Assembly (NCBI GenBank): GCA_005772765.1
Contig: SXIR01000145.1
Location: 1 to 32,917 of the forward strand
Reading direction: 5' to 3'
Length of the DNA: 32,917 nucleotides
Source of the DNA: Actinomycetota bacterium
Lineage (GTDB): Bacteria; Actinomycetota; Acidimicrobiia; IMCC26256; PALSA-610
Shown here: positions 24,207 through 30,666 of the stretch, piece after piece
Layout of the letters: every line of letters begins with the position of its first letter
Position numbering within the stretch: position 1 is the stretch's first letter
Made by a program: the position numbers and the translations under genes
Notes under the pieces: model-generated
What the model was told of the DNA's origin: nothing
Databases searched by the model: none
What the model saw: only the letters and a program-made list of their open reading frames with translations

Positions 24207-24236
24207 TTGTCACACTCTGTCACATCTTGATATGGT
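24207..24236 (+). promoter_or_regulatory. Strong promoter downstream of the ybjN-like gene
   Basis: TTGTCA (24207-24212), an 18-nt spacer and TATGGT (24231-24236). This is the best -35/-10 pair noticed in the window. No convincing coding start follows; the next features are a long hairpin and then proC with its own -10 at 24461. Confidence 0.55.
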
Positions 24237-24242
24237 GTTGGT

Positions 24243-24360
24243 GGTCGGTGATCTCCGCACACCGGCGGCGATCGGGCCGACCTCGACTCGGGGTGGCAAC
24301 GACGATGGTGGCGTTCGGGGAGAACCTCCGCCATCCGACTTGGCAACCACCCCGAGTCGC
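24243..24360 (+). ncRNA. Candidate structured RNA between the ybjN-like gene and proC
   Basis: The predicted transcript from 24243 contains a 76-nt hairpin at 24284-24359 with three nested helices. A perfect 13-bp stem pairs 24284-24296 with 24347-24359; an 8-bp stem (one G-U) pairs 24304-24311 with 24328-24335; GTTC/GAAC (24313-24316 with 24322-24325) closes a GGGGA loop. The 7 x 11 nt internal loop carries GGCAAC at its 5' edge on both strands. There is no T-run after it, so it does not look like an intrinsic terminator. I could not match it to a riboswitch class known to me. The end is arbitrary. It may be a cis-acting element, a small RNA or a factor-dependent terminator. Confidence 0.4.
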
Positions 24361-24460
24361 CTCAACTCCGTGTACCGGCGGCGGGTGGCATCGGCGACAC
24401 TGGCGCCGTTCGTGGCACCTGCCCGAAGGTGAACGGGTCGGCGGCGCGCGACGCGGGTTC

Positions 24461-24466
24461 TAGTGT
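24461..24466 (+). promoter_or_regulatory. -10 element TAGTGT for leaderless proC
   Basis: TAGTGT is followed by exactly 7 nt and GTG at 24474. Confidence 0.5.
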
Positions 24467-24473
24467 CGAATCC

Positions 24474-25271
24474 GTGCGAATCGCGTTGATCGGCGGCGGC
24501 AAGATGGGGCTGGCCCTCGTGAGTGGTTGGCTCGACCGGGGGTTCGATGCGGCCGACATCGTCGTCGCCGAGCCCGACGCCGATCGCCGCCGCGAGATCG
24601 AAGCTGCGCAGCCGGCGATCCACGTCGTTCCGGCGGCGGCGTGGGCAGTTCCCGACGCCGACGTGGTCGTGCTCGCGGTCAAACCCGGAGATGTTGCCGG
24701 AGCGCTCGAATCGGCGGGTGCCGCGCTCGGCGAGCGCGCGCTGATCGTGTCCATCGCGGCCGGCGTGACGACGACGACGATCGAGGCCGCGGCGCCGGGT
24801 CGCCCCGTCGTTCGGGCAATGCCGAATACGCCGGCCCTGGTCGGTCAGGGCGCAGCAGCTATCTCCGGTGGCGGCAGCGCGACGTCGGGCGACCTCGACA
24901 CCGCTGAACGCCTCTTACGTGCGGTCGGGTCGGTGGTTCGGGTCCCTGAACACCTCCTCGACGCGGTCACCGGGCTCTCGGGATCGGGACCCGCTTATGT
25001 CTTCTTGGTGGCCGAAGCCCTGATCGAAGCCGGGGTCCTGGCTGGCCTTCCACGCGACGTGAGCGCGGACCTGTCGATCCAGACCCTGCTCGGCGCCGCC
25101 ACCCTGCTGGCCGCAGAACGCGATCCCGAACGGCTCCGCGCGATGGTCACCTCACCCGGCGGTACGACCGCCGCGGGCCTCCACCAGCTCGAGCGGGCGG
25201 GTGTCCGGGCTGCGTTTCTCGATGCGATTGCCGCAGCGACGAATCGCTCGAAAGAACTCGGATCCATCTGA
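24474..25271 (+). CDS. proC: Pyrroline-5-carboxylate reductase
   Basis: Last step of proline synthesis: NAD(P)H-dependent reduction of pyrroline-5-carboxylate. From the GTG start it has 265 residues, the usual length. It begins directly with the Rossmann strand RIALIGGGKMGLAL. Further motifs are VLAVKPGDV, the block RPVVRAMPNTPALVGQGAAA, and the substrate/dimer signature LSGSGPAYVFLVAEALIEAG with SPGGTTAAGLHQLE. The leaderless -10 fixes the start; an earlier in-frame codon would add residues absent from the family. The excisionase-like gene downstream matches the proC-Rv0500A order of mycobacteria. Confidence 0.94.
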   Translation: MRIALIGGGKMGLALVSGWLDRGFDAADIVVAEPDADRRREIEAAQPAIHVVPAAAWAVPDADVVVLAVKPGDVAGALESAGAALGERALIVSIAAGVTTTTIEAAAPGRPVVRAMPNTPALVGQGAAAISGGGSATSGDLDTAERLLRAVGSVVRVPEHLLDAVTGLSGSGPAYVFLVAEALIEAGVLAGLPRDVSADLSIQTLLGAATLLAAERDPERLRAMVTSPGGTTAAGLHQLERAGVRAAFLDAIAAATNRSKELGSI

Positions 25272-25354
25272 GCCGACGAGCGCAACCCGCCGTGCTTCAC
25301 TGTGACGCTCACCACCAACGTTCGCCTCGGTGGACAGCACGAACCTCCGCCCTC

Positions 25355-25385
25355 TACCCTGACACCCAGCGGTTGGAGTAGGGAG
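25355..25385 (+). promoter_or_regulatory. -10 element and ribosome site for the excisionase-type gene
   Basis: TACCCT (25355-25360) and GTAGGGAG (25378-25385), 6 nt before GTG 25392. Unlike its neighbours this gene has a conventional leader of about 25 nt. Confidence 0.5.
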
Positions 25386-25391
25386 TCCCGC

Positions 25392-25586
25392 GTGGCCCAA
25401 GAGTTGAGCAAGTCGCGCTTCTTGACTGTGCAGGAGGTCGCTGACCTCATGCGCGTCTCGTCGATGACGGTGTATCGCCTGATCAAGGCCGGTGATCTGC
25501 CGGCCGTGCGCGTCGGGCGATCGTTCCGCGTCGCGGACCGCGATGTGGATCAGTACCTGGCGGATCGTTACACCCAAGCTGGGTGA
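25392..25586 (+). CDS. Excisionase-type (MerR-like) helix-turn-helix protein
   Basis: 64-residue single-domain DNA-binding protein. RFLTVQEVADLMRVSSMTVY then RLIKAGDLPAVRVGRSFRVA forms the winged HTH of the excisionase/HTH_17 family, with the DRDVDQYL tail. It resembles mycobacterial Rv0500A, which also follows proC; the Streptomyces regulator BldC is more distant. No phage or integrase gene is nearby, so it is a chromosomal regulator rather than a true excisionase. GTG is set by the strong ribosome site. Targets unknown. Confidence 0.88.
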   Translation: MAQELSKSRFLTVQEVADLMRVSSMTVYRLIKAGDLPAVRVGRSFRVADRDVDQYLADRYTQAG

Positions 25587-25665
25587 GCAGGCGCTCGCTC
25601 CCTGCCCACATCTCGATCGAGTCGTCCCGTCGCGTTGCGATCGCTGAGGCGCGGCTGCACTGATC

Positions 25666-25671
25666 TACGGT
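25666..25671 (+). promoter_or_regulatory. -10 element TACGGT for a leaderless SAM-adenosyltransferase transcript
   Basis: TACGGT is followed by 7 nt and GTG (25679). Confidence 0.5.
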
Positions 25672-25678
25672 CGCACCC

Positions 25679-26548
25679 GTGGACAGCCCCACGTTCGTCT
25701 CGTTCCTTTCCGACTACGGCACTCGTGATGAGTTCGTCGGCGTCTGCAAAGCGATCATGTTGGAGCTGGCGCCGGCTGTGCGTTTCGTCGACGTCACCCA
25801 CGACGTCGATCCCTTCGACGTGCGCGGCGGCGCACTGACGTTGGTTCGTTCAATCCAGTACCTTCCCGCGGGCATCGTGCTCGCAGTCGTTGACCCTGGC
25901 GTCGGTACCGATCGTCGCGCCATCGCGGTCGAGGTCGAAAACGGACTGCTGGTCGGACCCGATAACGGCCTGCTCGCGCCGAGTGTCGCCATGCTCGGTG
26001 GCGCGTTGCGGGTGTTCGAGTTGGCGAACCTCGAGTACCAACTCCCCGCACCCGGTGGTTCGTTCGCGGGTCGCGACGTGATGGCTCCCGCCGTCGGCCA
26101 CTTGGCGGCCGGGCTCGCGATCGAAGAACTCGGACCCGAGATCGATCCCAACACGCTCGTTCCCGGTCTGTTGCCCTTGCCGAGCGAAGACGCGAACGGT
26201 CGGATCGATGGCGAAGTGCTGTGGATCGATCGATTCGGGAACGCGCAGCTCAACGTGGATCCCGACATGCTCGTCGCTCGCGGCGTCGGCCTGGGTGACG
26301 GCATCGAGGTGCACGTCGGCGACGAGATTCGACGGGCGCGTTGGGTGTCGACCTACGCCGACGCGCGACCGTCCGAACTCGTCGTGATCACCGATAGCTA
26401 CGGATTGTTGGCGTTGGCCATCGACCGGCAGAACGCGGCCGCCCAACTCGGAGCGCGGCCGGGAACCCGAGTCGCAATCATCCCGCCCGACACGCCCGGT
26501 GCGATGGCGCCGACCGAGTCACCGATCGATCTGGGGAGACGAACATGA
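25679..26548 (+). CDS. SAM hydroxide adenosyltransferase family protein (DUF62) with altered active site
   Basis: 289 residues of the family that includes SAM hydrolases (SAM to adenosine and methionine) and the fluorinase/chlorinase enzymes. The N-terminal domain has FLSDYGTRDEFVGVCKAIM, VVDPGVGTDRRAIAVE (Asp72, Arg79), GPDNGLLAP and SFAGRDVMAP; the C-terminal beta barrel has DGEVLWIDRFGNAQLNV and VVITDSYGLLALAI. Hydrolases, as I recall, use an Asp-Arg-His triad with His in a TFHGRD block; here the block is SFAGRD, so that His is Ala130. Asp and Arg are kept. The long insert of fluorinases is absent. GTG is placed by the -10 at 25666. It overlaps a 28-residue membrane peptide gene (ATGA). 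Confidence 0.85.
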   Translation: MDSPTFVSFLSDYGTRDEFVGVCKAIMLELAPAVRFVDVTHDVDPFDVRGGALTLVRSIQYLPAGIVLAVVDPGVGTDRRAIAVEVENGLLVGPDNGLLAPSVAMLGGALRVFELANLEYQLPAPGGSFAGRDVMAPAVGHLAAGLAIEELGPEIDPNTLVPGLLPLPSEDANGRIDGEVLWIDRFGNAQLNVDPDMLVARGVGLGDGIEVHVGDEIRRARWVSTYADARPSELVVITDSYGLLALAIDRQNAAAQLGARPGTRVAIIPPDTPGAMAPTESPIDLGRRT

Positions 26549-26631
26549 GAAAAGGCACCACGATCGCGGTTGGCCTGCTGCTCGGAGCGATCCTGGTCGC
26601 GAACCTCATCTTGTTTACGAAGATGACCTGA
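26545..26631 (+). CDS. 28-residue single-pass membrane peptide
   Basis: A very short gene, not recognised. It begins MRKGTT, has a hydrophobic segment from Ile7 to about Phe24 (GLLLGAILVANLILF) and ends TKMT. The Lys/Arg before the segment predicts the N-terminus inside. GGGGAG lies 6 nt before the ATG, and the start overlaps the preceding stop (ATGA), the arrangement of real operon genes here. It is a plausible small membrane protein that partners or regulates another; the SAM-adenosyltransferase-like protein is its only co-transcribed neighbour. Length and lack of homology knowledge keep confidence moderate. Confidence 0.6.
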   Translation: MRKGTTIAVGLLLGAILVANLILFTKMT

Positions 26632-26661
26632 CCGGCGCGGGCCCGAAGGGCCACCGATCCC

Positions 26662-26730
26662 GTAGCAGCTCAAGATGCCGTAGCAGCTGAAGAAGCCGAA
26701 GAAGCCGAAGAAGCCGAGAAGCCGAAGAAG
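26662..26730. repeat. Imperfect 18-/9-bp tandem repeat (GAAGAAGCC type)
   Basis: GTAGCAGCTCAAGATGCC and GTAGCAGCTGAAGAAGCC (two 18-bp units) are followed by two GAAGAAGCC, one GAGAAGCC and a partial copy. It is AG-rich and less GC-rich than its surroundings. On the plus strand, in the frame of the 28-residue gene but after its stop, it would read as an Ala/Glu-rich stretch; no start or ribosome site supports a gene. Confidence 0.75.
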
Positions 26731-26731
26731 A

Positions 26732-26876
26732 CGGGGTTCCGGTCGCTTGCGTGGACGTTTCTGGGGCGGGCTGGGAGGCTACGTTGCATGACTCACCTTT
26801 GTCGGCGAGCCATACCGCCCACGCCACGTTCCGGAACCCCGGTTCTTGGCCTCGCCGTGTTGCCATGCCCGGCGAG
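26732..26876 (+). ncRNA. Possible structured RNA in the 430-bp gap before the ligase gene
   Basis: A perfect 11-bp inverted repeat (26732-26742 with 26831-26841) encloses further nested pairs: 26750-26754 with 26824-26828, 26764-26769 with 26815-26820, and 26777-26780 with 26808-26811. A separate 7-bp hairpin follows (26851-26857 with 26870-26876). Strand is uncertain. No riboswitch or housekeeping RNA (SRP, tmRNA, RNase P) was recognised. The rest of 26632-27063 holds a repeat and a possible promoter near 26911-26940 (TTGAGC-N18-TGATAT). Confidence 0.3.
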
Positions 26877-27049
26877 TGTGTTCCTAGTTACGGCGCTCTC
26901 CGCGCGCATCTTGAGCACTTTCTGCCACAGAGAGTGATATTCATGGATCGACCCCGATCGCGTCGCCATGGAGCGTGAGGATCAACGCTCGCCGTGGGGA
27001 CCGGTTTCGACCGACGCTGCCGACCCCGCGCATCGCCGAGCCTCACCGT

Positions 27050-27055
27050 TAGGCT
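27050..27055 (+). promoter_or_regulatory. -10 element TAGGCT for a leaderless ligase transcript
   Basis: TAGGCT is followed by 8 nt and GTG (27064). Confidence 0.5.
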
Positions 27056-27063
27056 CGCCGCCC

Positions 27064-28503
27064 GTGAACCTGGTCGAACTCCTGCTGTCCGAACCCGACG
27101 AACGCCCGGCGCTCGTCACACCATCGGTTCGGTGGAGTCGAGCCGACCTGGCCGCCGCGGCGCGCGCGGTCGCCGGCGCGGTCGGCGACGCGACGGCAGT
27201 GGGCGACAGGGTCGCCATCCTCGCTGGGAACGACCAGCACTTCGTCGCGGGCTACCTCGGCGTCTTGGGCTCGGGGCGGGTCGCGGTGCCGCTCAACCCG
27301 ACGTCGCCTCGCACCGAACTCGAGCGCGAGATCGCCGCGGTCGGCGTGACGCTCCTCCTCACCGGACCCGATCATCACGCGCCGTCGACCGTTGCGACGC
27401 TGTCGATCGTCGATGCGTGCACCCACGCGCCGATCGGATCGTGGGCCGCAGTCGAAGCCGACGACCTCGCGGTGTTGCTGTTCACCTCGGGGACCGCCGG
27501 GATGCCGAAGGCGGCGATGTTGTCGCACGGCAACCTCGCCGCGAACATCGAGCAGGTGCAATCGGCGCCCGGCCTCAAGTTCGAAGCCGGCGACGTCGGG
27601 CTCGGCGTCTTGCCGTTCTTCCACGTCTTCGGCCTCAACGTCGTCATCGGGCTCTCCCTCGCCGCGGGTGCGATCTTGGTGTGTGTGCCGAACTTTCATC
27701 GCGACGAGTCGATCGCCGCGATTGGTGAGCACCGCGTCACCGTGATCGCTGCGGTTCCGGCGATCTATGCCGCCTGGCTCGATTCCGATGCGCCAGCCGA
27801 AGCCTTTGCCACTGTTCGGCTCGCGGTGTCCGGTGCGGCTGCGTTGGGTGCCGAGACGATCGCCGCGATGCAAGCTCGCTTCGGTGTCCGCGTGCACGAG
27901 GGCTACGGCCTGACCGAAGCGAGTCCCATCGTCACCACGACTGCGGTGGAACGAGCGGTACGCCCAGGGTCGATCGGTCCCGCGTTGCCCGGCGTCGAGG
28001 TTCGTCTGGTCGATCGCGACGGCGACGACGCGCTCGCCGGAGACCCAGGTGAGATTTGGGTGCGCGGTGCCAACGTGTTCCGGGGTTACTGGGACGATCC
28101 CGAACAGACAGCGCGGGTCTTGGTCGACGGGTGGTTGCGAACCGGCGACATCGCGGTCGCCGACGACGACGGCTGGCTCGAACTCGTCGACCGCGCCAAA
28201 GACCTCATCATCGTCTCGGGATTCAACGTGTATCCGGGTGAGGTCGAAGCCGCCCTCGGCGAGCACGACGATGTGCACCAGGCTGCCGTTGTCGGTGAAG
28301 CCGACGAGCGCAGCGGCGAACGAGTCGTCGCCTACGTCGTGGCCCGAGCGGGCGCGTCGCCGACCCCGACGATCCTCACCGCCCACCTACGCCGTCGCGT
28401 GGCGCGCTACAAGATTCCGCAGCGTTTCGAGTTCGTCGACTCGCTACCGCAAACCTTCACCGGCAAGGTCCTCCGTCGCGCGCTGCGCGATTCGGTGGCC
28501 TGA
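27064..28503 (+). CDS. AMP-forming acyl-CoA ligase (fatty acid-CoA ligase family)
   Basis: Activates a carboxylic acid as acyl-AMP and then acyl-CoA. 479 residues of the ANL superfamily. Motifs are the P-loop TSGTAGMPK (141-149), YGLTEASP (281-288), GEIWVRGANVFRGYWDDPEQ, DGWLRTGDIA, DRAKDLIIVSGFNVYPGEVE and the catalytic Lys468 in FTGKVLRR. The substrate is unknown; medium- or long-chain acids are typical of this layout. GTG 27064 is set by its leaderless -10; an ATG at 26968 would add 32 residues of low similarity and may be used from another promoter. It overlaps the converging membrane-protein gene by 60 nt. Confidence 0.92.
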   Translation: MNLVELLLSEPDERPALVTPSVRWSRADLAAAARAVAGAVGDATAVGDRVAILAGNDQHFVAGYLGVLGSGRVAVPLNPTSPRTELEREIAAVGVTLLLTGPDHHAPSTVATLSIVDACTHAPIGSWAAVEADDLAVLLFTSGTAGMPKAAMLSHGNLAANIEQVQSAPGLKFEAGDVGLGVLPFFHVFGLNVVIGLSLAAGAILVCVPNFHRDESIAAIGEHRVTVIAAVPAIYAAWLDSDAPAEAFATVRLAVSGAAALGAETIAAMQARFGVRVHEGYGLTEASPIVTTTAVERAVRPGSIGPALPGVEVRLVDRDGDDALAGDPGEIWVRGANVFRGYWDDPEQTARVLVDGWLRTGDIAVADDDGWLELVDRAKDLIIVSGFNVYPGEVEAALGEHDDVHQAAVVGEADERSGERVVAYVVARAGASPTPTILTAHLRRRVARYKIPQRFEFVDSLPQTFTGKVLRRALRDSVA

Positions 28504-29205
28504 ACGAGACCGAGTGGCCCCGACCGCCGGTGCGGCCGCGGCGATCCAGAAACCGGCGTAGATCACGCTGATTCCCAACGCCGTGCACAGCGCGAACGCC
28601 TGATCGGCATCGATGCTGAAGAACCGTTTGGCGAGGCCGCCGCTCGACAACACGAGCGTGCCGAGCGCAATGCAACCGTTCGCGGCTGCGAGCCGGGTCG
28701 CTCCCGCGTCGTCGCGGCGGCGCAGCCAACGCCACGCGGAGACGGCAGCGCCGACGAACAACACAACGGCGCCGAGTCCCGAACCCATGGCGACGCAGAT
28801 CCGGGGCAGCGCGCCGAAATGGTCGCGGCCGTTGGGGATGGCGTCGGTAGGGAGCGTGCCACGCAACGGCGACACGAGTACGGCGCCGGTGGCGAGACCC
28901 GAGAAGAACACGACGCCCGCACGGATCCGATCGGCGATCCGTCGATCGGTCAGCAGGTAGATCGTGCCGAGCGCCAGCCACGGCACGTTGAGGGCCGCGC
29001 CGAGGAGATAGAAGGCCTTGTAGACGCCAGGATCCCAGCCCGTCGTCGAGCCGAGGAACAAGCACACCGAAGCCAGCGCGAACAACGCCAGCGCGACGGT
29101 CCACACCCCTTCGTGAGTCCGACGATGCTGCGCCCAACGCACCGACGTCGTCTGCGCGAAGACCGAGGCGACCACGGTTGCGACAACGGCCAGCATGCCC
29201 ACCAC
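28444..29205 (-). CDS. Polytopic membrane protein of unknown function
   Basis: 253 residues with about seven hydrophobic segments (for example AVVATVVASVFAQTT, WTVALALFALASVCLFLG, FYLLGAALNVPWLALGTIYL, ISVIYAGFWIAAAAPAVGA). Not recognised as a named family. GTG at 29205 is chosen because TAGTTT lies exactly 7 nt upstream; further GTG and ATG codons follow at once. The last 20 codons are antisense to the end of the acyl-CoA ligase gene, including its Lys motif. Divergent from rex. Confidence 0.72.
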   Translation of the reverse strand: MVGMLAVVATVVASVFAQTTSVRWAQHRRTHEGVWTVALALFALASVCLFLGSTTGWDPGVYKAFYLLGAALNVPWLALGTIYLLTDRRIADRIRAGVVFFSGLATGAVLVSPLRGTLPTDAIPNGRDHFGALPRICVAMGSGLGAVVLFVGAAVSAWRWLRRRDDAGATRLAAANGCIALGTLVLSSGGLAKRFFSIDADQAFALCTALGISVIYAGFWIAAAAPAVGATRSRSGHRIAQRATEDLAGEGLR

Positions 29206-29212
29206 GGAACCG

Positions 29213-29218
29213 AAACTA
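29213..29218 (-). promoter_or_regulatory. -10 element TAGTTT for a leaderless membrane-protein transcript
   Basis: TAGTTT on the minus strand is followed by 7 nt and GTG (29205). Confidence 0.5.
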
Positions 29219-29243
29219 GCGGCGCGACTCCGTCGGCCTGACT

Positions 29244-29273
29244 TCGAGAAAACGATCACAAGCTCGGTACGGT
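29244..29273 (+). promoter_or_regulatory. Candidate rex promoter with a Rex-type operator
   Basis: The 18-bp stretch 29244-29261 (TCGAGAAAACGATCACAA) matches the Streptomyces Rex site TTGTGAACGCGTTCACAA at 13 of 18 positions, with a perfect right half TCACAA. It lies just upstream of TACGGT (29268-29273), a good -10, so bound Rex would block the -35 region. The left half is degenerate. Confidence 0.4.
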
Positions 29274-29338
29274 GGAGTCGTTCGCACAAGCCACCCGGCG
29301 CCCGACTCGGGGCGTCTTGGCCTCGCCTGGAGTGATTC

Positions 29339-30007
29339 GTGACCCCCGATCCCGGACGCCGCATCCCCGAAGCCACGGTCGCTCGGCTGCCGCTCTACTA
29401 CCGGGTGTTGCTCGAGAGTGCCGAAGCGCGGGTCTCGACGATCAGCTCCGATCGTCTGGCCGAGATGGCGGGCGTCAACGCCGCGAAGGTGCGCAAGGAT
29501 CTCTCCTATCTCGGCAGCTTCGGCACGCGCGGTGTCGGCTACGACGTCGACTATTTGCTCCACGAGATCGCCCGCGAGCTCGGCCTCACCCAGGACTGGC
29601 CGTGCGTCATCGTCGGCGTCGGCAACCTCGGCGCCGCGTTGGCGAACTATCGCGGCTTTGGTGCGCGCGGCTTTCGCGTCGTTGCCTTGGTCGATGCCGA
29701 CCCGGCGAAGGTTGGCCAAACCGTGGCGGATCTTCGGGTCGAAGCGTTCGCCGAACTCGGCACGGTGTGTGCTCGAGAACGCATCGCGATCGGGATCATC
29801 GCGACGCCGGCCGGCGCGGCCCAGGACGCGGCCGACGGTTTGGTCGGCGCCGGCGTCCGTTCGGTCCTGAACTTCGCGTCCGGCGTGCTGAGCGTGCCCG
29901 ACGATGTCTCGGTGCGCAAGGTCGATCTCGCGACCGAGCTCCAAATTCTGGGTTTCTACCAACTTCGCGGCGCCAACACCGCGCTCAACACGAGCCGCCC
30001 GGCCTGA
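29339..30007 (+). CDS. rex: Redox-sensing transcriptional repressor Rex
   Basis: Senses the NADH/NAD+ ratio and represses respiratory and haem genes when NAD+ is high. 222 residues. The N-terminal winged helix is RLPLYYRVLLESAEAR through VNAAKVRKDLSYLGSFGTRG, the family signature. The Rossmann domain carries VIVGVGNLGAALANYRGF and VALVDADPAKVG. The C-terminal helix (ELQILGFYQLR) swaps between subunits in known structures. CTGGAG lies 6 nt before the GTG. It is the first gene of a tetrapyrrole operon, the same rex-hem arrangement as in Streptomyces, and its stop overlaps the next start (TGATG). Confidence 0.94.
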   Translation: MTPDPGRRIPEATVARLPLYYRVLLESAEARVSTISSDRLAEMAGVNAAKVRKDLSYLGSFGTRGVGYDVDYLLHEIARELGLTQDWPCVIVGVGNLGAALANYRGFGARGFRVVALVDADPAKVGQTVADLRVEAFAELGTVCARERIAIGIIATPAGAAQDAADGLVGAGVRSVLNFASGVLSVPDDVSVRKVDLATELQILGFYQLRGANTALNTSRPA

Positions 30008-30666
30008 TGGCCGAATCGACCCCGACGTCGGACGCAGGACGGCCGGGCCTGTCTGGCTGGCCGGTCAACTTGCTCGTCGCCGGACGCCGGGTGGTCGTGG
30101 TCGGCGGGGGGCGCATCGCGGCCCGCAAGATCGCCTCGCTACTCGAACTCGGCGCGGTCGTCGTCGTGGTCGCAATCCGGGTTGACGACGAAGTCGCCGA
30201 ACTGCGCGCCGCGGGACGGGTACAGGTCCTCGAACGCGAGTTCGCACCGGCCGACCTCGACGACGCCTGGCTCGTCGTCACCGCAACCGATTCGTCCGCC
30301 GTGAATCGGTCGGTGTTCACCGCGGCCGAGGATCGCCGAATGTTCTGCAACGGTGCCGACGACCCCGACAACTGCTCGTTTACCCTGATGTCGGTGGTCC
30401 GCCAGTCCGACCTGGTCGTCGCGTTGGGAACCGGAGGCCGCAGCCCGGCGCTGGCCACGTGGCTGAAGCATCACGTCCAGGAGGAGATGGGTCCTGAGTA
30501 CGCGCAGCTGCTCGACCTCCTCTCCGAGGCGCGTGAGGAGATTCGCGCCAGCGGTCGATCCAGCGAGGACGCCGATTGGCAACGGGCGTTCGAATCCGGC
30601 ATCGTGGACCTCGTCCGGGCCGGCCGGCTCGCCGAGGCGAAGGAGTTGTTGAGCGCGTGTCTCTGA
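30007..30666 (+). CDS. Precorrin-2 dehydrogenase / siroheme synthase N-domain protein
   Basis: 219 residues with the CysG N-terminal/Met8 fold. The NAD site is VVVVGGGRIAARKIASLLEL, followed by DAWLVVTATDSSAVNRSVF and FCNGADDPDNCSFTLMSVVR, then a helical region GGRSPALATWLKHHVQEEMG. In siroheme synthesis it oxidises precorrin-2 to sirohydrochlorin and may insert iron. It starts at the ATG overlapping the rex stop by 1 nt and overlaps hemA by 10 nt. The lack of the methyltransferase (CysG C-domain) here means precorrin-2 is made elsewhere. Dehydrogenase alone versus dehydrogenase-ferrochelatase cannot be settled. Confidence 0.88.
   Translation: MAESTPTSDAGRPGLSGWPVNLLVAGRRVVVVGGGRIAARKIASLLELGAVVVVVAIRVDDEVAELRAAGRVQVLEREFAPADLDDAWLVVTATDSSAVNRSVFTAAEDRRMFCNGADDPDNCSFTLMSVVRQSDLVVALGTGGRSPALATWLKHHVQEEMGPEYAQLLDLLSEAREEIRASGRSSEDADWQRAFESGIVDLVRAGRLAEAKELLSACL

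Noticed and set aside
24227-24463. 78-codon plus-strand open frame through the hairpin upstream of proC
   Set aside because: The translation is Trp/Arg-rich and unlike a protein, and the inverted repeat explains the sequence better.
25392-25586. Naming the small HTH protein BldC, or calling it a phage excisionase
   Set aside because: The sequence is closer to the proC-linked Rv0500A type than to BldC as I recall it, and no integrase, att repeats or phage genes are nearby.
26732-26876. Housekeeping RNA (SRP RNA, tmRNA, RNase P RNA) or a cobalamin/SAM riboswitch in this gap
   Set aside because: None of the conserved sequence blocks of those RNAs was found on either strand; only the helices support a structured RNA.
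26943-26978. 11-codon Arg-rich open frame (MDRPRSRRHGA) after a possible promoter, as a leader peptide for the ligase
   Set aside because: No ribosome site and no attenuator-like structure after it; the ligase has its own leaderless -10 downstream.
27049-28386. Long minus-strand open frame opposite the acyl-CoA ligase
   Set aside because: Antisense to an unmistakable ANL enzyme with all motifs; charged low-information composition and no ribosome site.
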